Shown: piece by piece, positions 61,197-64,000 of the stretch
Layout: every line of letters begins with the position of its first letter
Numbering within the stretch: the stretch's first letter is position 1
From: an uncultured Devosia sp.
GTDB taxonomy: Bacteria > Pseudomonadota > Alphaproteobacteria > Rhizobiales > Devosiaceae
Direction of reading: 5' to 3'
Assembly: GCF_963517015.1 (NCBI RefSeq)
Contig: NZ_CAUQDV010000002.1
Coordinates: forward strand, 62,001-126,000
DNA length: 64,000 bases
Position numbers and translations under genes: made by a program
The notes under the pieces: model-generated
Told to the model about the DNA's origin: nothing
What the model saw: only the letters and a program-made list of their open reading frames with translations
The model's database searches: none

Positions 61197-62171
61197 TTAC
61201 TGCCCGAAAATCTCGGAGAAGTGGTCCTTGTTGGCCTGGTCATTGCTCAGGGCAGCGGCGGCATCATAGCCGAGCACCTTGATGTCTTCGCGGGCCGGAT
61301 AGCCTTCCGGCAGAGCGACGCCGTCGCGTGCCGGGATATAGCCCTGGCTGGCGGCCAGTTCCTGGCCTTCTTCGGACAGGAGGAAGTCAACGAAGAGCTT
61401 GGCATTGTCCTGGTTGGCACCCGATTCCAGGATGGCGACCGGCTCGGTCACGGCCGAAACGCCTTCGGTCGGAAACACAAAGGCCACCGGGGCGCCCTTG
61501 GCGGCTTCGCGGATCGGCATGTAGTCGACGATCATGCCGTAGAGCTTTTCACCGCCCGACACGGCGGTCAGGATGCCGCCATTGCCGCCCGAGGCCTGCG
61601 CGCCATTGGCGGCCAGCGCCGAGTAGAAATCCCAGCCTTCGGCGAGATTGTCGGTCAGCGTCACGGCATGGATCATGGCCGCGCCCGAGGTCAGGGGGCT
61701 GGGCATGGCGATCTGGTCCTTGGCTTCCGGCTTGGTCAGGTCTTCCCAGCTGGTCGGGATCATGGTCGCGGCGGTGTTGTAGATGATGCCGGTGGTGATC
61801 AGCTTGGTCGAGAAATAGGCGCCGTCCTCGTCATGCAGGCCTTCGGGATAGCCGGTGAGGTCCGCCTCGGGATAATTGTGCAGCAGGCCCTCGGCCTTGA
61901 GGCCTTCCATGGTCACCACATCGGCGATCAGCAGCACATCGGCCTGCGGTGCGCCGGCTTCCAGTTCCGAGCGGAACTTTGCCATCACCTGCGGCGTGCC
62001 ATCGCGCACCCAGTCCACGGTGATGCCGGGATATTTGGCCATGAAGGCATCGACGGTCTGCTGCGCATCGGTTTGGGGCTGGCTGGTATAGACCACCAGC
62101 TTGCCTTCCTGCGCCATGGCAGGGGTCAAAGCGGTCGCCAGCATCAGGCCGGCAGCAAGCAGAATGCGCAT
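61197..62171 (-). CDS. Periplasmic substrate-binding protein, iron(III)-type
   Basis: A 324-residue binding protein with a signal peptide (MRILLAAGLMLATALTPAMA-Q). The two-lobed fold starts GKLVVYTSQPQTDAQQTVDAFMAKYPGITVDW, the hinge/ligand regions are IIYNTAATMIPTSWEDL and MIVDYMPIREAAKGAPVAFVFPTEG, and it ends LLSEEGQELAASQGYIPAR, all typical of the FbpA/AfuA group. Conserved tyrosines around IIYNT and VDYMP could bind metal. ATG 62171 has the ribosome site GGAGATG. It delivers substrate to the FbpB-type permease downstream. Iron is inferred from family resemblance only. Confidence 0.88.
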   Translation of the reverse strand: MRILLAAGLMLATALTPAMAQEGKLVVYTSQPQTDAQQTVDAFMAKYPGITVDWVRDGTPQVMAKFRSELEAGAPQADVLLIADVVTMEGLKAEGLLHNYPEADLTGYPEGLHDEDGAYFSTKLITTGIIYNTAATMIPTSWEDLTKPEAKDQIAMPSPLTSGAAMIHAVTLTDNLAEGWDFYSALAANGAQASGGNGGILTAVSGGEKLYGMIVDYMPIREAAKGAPVAFVFPTEGVSAVTEPVAILESGANQDNAKLFVDFLLSEEGQELAASQGYIPARDGVALPEGYPAREDIKVLGYDAAAALSNDQANKDHFSEIFGQ

Positions 62172-62322
62172 CTCGTCATCTCCATGAGGCTGCCAGCGCG
62201 GCAGCGATGGCGAGCGCTCTATCCGCACTCCCTGACGAAGCGATGACAGTTTTTCGCGCTTTGGCTTACCACACACGGAAATCTCGTTTCGCCCCAACAC
62301 ATTGCCCAATCCTCGCTGCGGC

Positions 62323-62364
62323 TTGACAGTGATGGCTCTTTTTTATAACCATCCGGTCGGAAAT
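62323..62364 (+). promoter_or_regulatory. Promoter and dyad operator candidate for the TetR gene
   Basis: TTGACA (62323-62328) and TATAAC (62344-62349) are 15 bases apart, shorter than ideal. Overlapping and following them is an imperfect dyad around CCGG (62345-62364, ATAACCATCCGGTCGGAAAT, 12 of 20 bases symmetric). TetR proteins usually repress their own promoter through such dyads. The ATG is 17 bases downstream. Confidence 0.42.
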
Positions 62365-62380
62365 AAATGAAAGATGGATC

Positions 62381-62944
62381 ATGGGACGCAAGAGGGTCAT
62401 CGACCAGCAGGCCATTCTCGACGCCGGCGAAGCCGTGGTGGCGCGCGATGGCGCCGTGGCGCTGACGCTCGATGCCGTGGCGCAGCAGGCCGGCATCAGC
62501 AAGGCCAGCGTCATCTATGATTTCAAGACCAAGCAGGCGCTGATCGAGGCCATTGTCGAGCGCGCCTTCCGCAATGACCATGCACATCATCAGCAGGCCG
62601 AAGCGGCTCAGGCCGGTCGGGGCAGCGCGGCCATCCGCTCGCGCATCGCCGTCGCGTCCGAGCCGCCGCCCGCCGCCTTCCGCCCCGCCGCACTCAATCT
62701 CACCGCCGCGCTGACCCTCGATGCCGGCTTGCGCCGCCGCATGCAGGACAGCCAGGCCCAGACCATCGCTCATGTGCGGGATAGGGCCGAGTCACCGCGC
62801 GGCGCGCTCCTGGCCTATCTGGCGCTGGAGGGGCTGAAATTCCTCGAATATCTCGACTTCCACCATTTCGACCCCGACGAACGCAAACGCATCATCGGCG
62901 AGATCGACTGGCTGGTGACCGCTACGCCCGCCGAAAAGACCTGA
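62381..62944 (+). CDS. TetR family transcriptional regulator
   Basis: A 187-residue regulator. The N-terminal helix-turn-helix is RVIDQQAILDAGEAVVARDGAVALTLDAVAQQAGISKASVIYDFKTKQALIEAIVERAF, the standard TetR DNA-binding domain. The C-terminal ligand-binding part (PPAAFRPAALNLTAALTLDAGL to LEYLDFHHFDPDERKRIIGEIDW) resembles a TetR_C group found with dehydrogenase genes. It lies 24 bases upstream of an epimerase gene on the same strand and probably controls it and itself. Confidence 0.92.
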   Translation: MGRKRVIDQQAILDAGEAVVARDGAVALTLDAVAQQAGISKASVIYDFKTKQALIEAIVERAFRNDHAHHQQAEAAQAGRGSAAIRSRIAVASEPPPAAFRPAALNLTAALTLDAGLRRRMQDSQAQTIAHVRDRAESPRGALLAYLALEGLKFLEYLDFHHFDPDERKRIIGEIDWLVTATPAEKT

Positions 62945-62968
62945 CCGCCCACAATTGAAAGCTTCATC

Positions 62969-64000
62969 ATGACCTTATCAATCGACGCAGCCTCTGCTGC
63001 GGCGCCCGGCACCGCCTTGCCCATTCGCCAGATTTTCCTCACCGGCGCCAGCGGCTATGTCGGCCGCAACCTGATCCGCCATTTCACCGCCCGCGGCATT
63101 GCCGTGGTGGCGCTGGTCCGTTCCCCCGCCGCCGCAGCGCTGGTCACCGAGCTCGGCGCGACGCCCATCATGGGCACCCTGCCCGATGCCGATCTGGTCG
63201 CCGGCATGGCCGGTTGCGACGCGCTGATCCACGCCGCCGCCGATACCGATCACGGCTTTGGCTCCCCCTCGCAGCGCCGCATCAACGAGGCGGGCACACG
63301 CGCCGTCTTTGCCGCTGCGGCCAAGGCCAATATCCGCGCCGCGGTGCATCTCAGCACCGAGTCGGTGCTGGCCGATGGTCGCCCGCTGGTCCGGGTCACC
63401 GAAGATCACCCCCTGCCCAGGCATCCAGCCGGCGCCTATTCGGCCAGCAAGGCTGCGGCCGAGCACATCGCGCTGTCAGCGAACTCTCCCGAGATGCGCG
63501 TCGTCGCGGTCCGCCCCCGCGCCGTCTGGGGCCGTGATGACACCACCGCCCTGCCGCAACTGCTGGGTGCCCACCATTCGGGCCAGCTCGCCTGGATTTT
63601 CGGGCGGCACCTATCTGACCTCGACCACCCATATCGCCAATCTCTGCCACGGCATCGAACTGGCCCTCCTCAAGGGGCGCGGCGGTGAAGTCTATTTCCT
63701 CAGCGATGGCGACGACCTGCCCTTTCGCGATTATGTCACCGGCATGTTGGCCAGCCAGGGTCTCGTGGCACCCGACAAGACCGTGCCGCGCCCGCTGCTG
63801 CGGCTGATCGCGGGCATCAGTGATCTGCTGCATCGCCTGTCGAGTGGCCGCATCAAGGGCCCGCTGACGCTCCAGACCTATGCCGCCTCGGCCGTCGAGA
63901 TCACCCTCGACATTTCCAGGGCGCGGAACGAACTGCGTTACGCCCCGGTCATCACGCGTGCGGAGGGATTGGCCGAAATGGCGGCAGCGCGACACGCCAG
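62969..64000 (+). pseudogene. NAD-dependent epimerase/dehydratase, frameshifted and cut by the window end
   Basis: An extended-SDR gene following the TetR gene. The first frame gives the NAD motif IFLTGASGYVGRNLIRHF, HAAADTDHG, LSTESVL and the catalytic YSASKAAAEH (Tyr-x3-Lys), up to GQLAWI. It then shifts after 63600 and would stop at 63688. Coding continues in the next frame from 63603 as GGTYLTSTTHIANLCHGIELAL to the window end, the expected family continuation. Removing one T from the TTTT run (63597-63600) restores a continuous protein reading AWISGGTYLTSTTH. The gene is either a recent pseudogene or a sequencing error at a homopolymer. The 3' end is outside the window. Confidence 0.88.

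Overview
The window is GC-rich, densely coded alphaproteobacterial chromosome. Several things point to Hyphomicrobiales (Rhizobiales), probably a Devosia-like lineage: a rhizobial-type feuN-feuP-feuQ / cytochrome c maturation / degP-two-component / glnE neighbourhood, a relic of a Rhodobacter-type gene transfer agent (GTA), adenosylcobalamin genes, and dispersed palindromic intergenic elements. The genus is inference; no rRNA or other marker is present. No tRNA, rRNA, CRISPR array or intact insertion sequence was found.

Layout. 1-3.6 kb: end of moaA, a dienelactone hydrolase, a DUF4160/DUF2442 pair, a VOC protein, an Lrp-type regulator and a thermonuclease-like protein. 3.8-6.5 kb: a membrane histidine kinase and an HD-GYP protein. 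6.5-15.5 kb: higBA, a DUF2161 protein, divergent cobT/cobS, a membrane aspartic protease, dusA, a universal stress protein behind an FNR/FixK-like box, an FGGY sugar kinase, a type II NADH dehydrogenase and ccdAB. 15.5-26.3 kb: a DMT permease and beta-mannosidase behind a LacI-type palindrome, a GGDEF(degenerate)-EAL protein, an ABC exporter and pepN. 26.7-31.6 kb: a PAS histidine kinase with a coupled 60-residue gene, then glnE. 31.8-39.8 kb: a sensor/regulator pair, degP and ccmI-ccmE-ccmF-ccmH. 39.9-47.2 kb: a sarcosine-oxidase-like gene pair, an unknown protein, a lipoprotein and feuN-feuP-feuQ. 47.2-51.6 kb: a DUF1902-DUF1902-hicA module and a collapsed GTA cluster. 51.6-57.8 kb: an unknown small gene, a large Ig-repeat autotransporter, an SH3 protein and an Hsp70-like protein. 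57.9-64 kb: a split iron(III)-type ABC importer, a TetR regulator and a frameshifted epimerase gene running off the window.

The most unusual object is a single 760-codon reading frame (50944 down to 48662). Its first ~125 residues are the GTA large terminase up to its Walker B segment. The rest is the C-terminal half of the last GTA structural gene (the ORFg15-type host-specificity/tail protein). Everything normally between them (portal, protease, capsid, tail) is missing, while a terminase-small-like gene and an endolysin remain on either side. Also notable are a sarcosine-oxidase-like pair that lacks most of the folate-binding domain, a family of ~130-bp palindromic elements (four copies, one inside the importer gene cluster next to a 47-bp tandem repeat), and four toxin-antitoxin-like modules.
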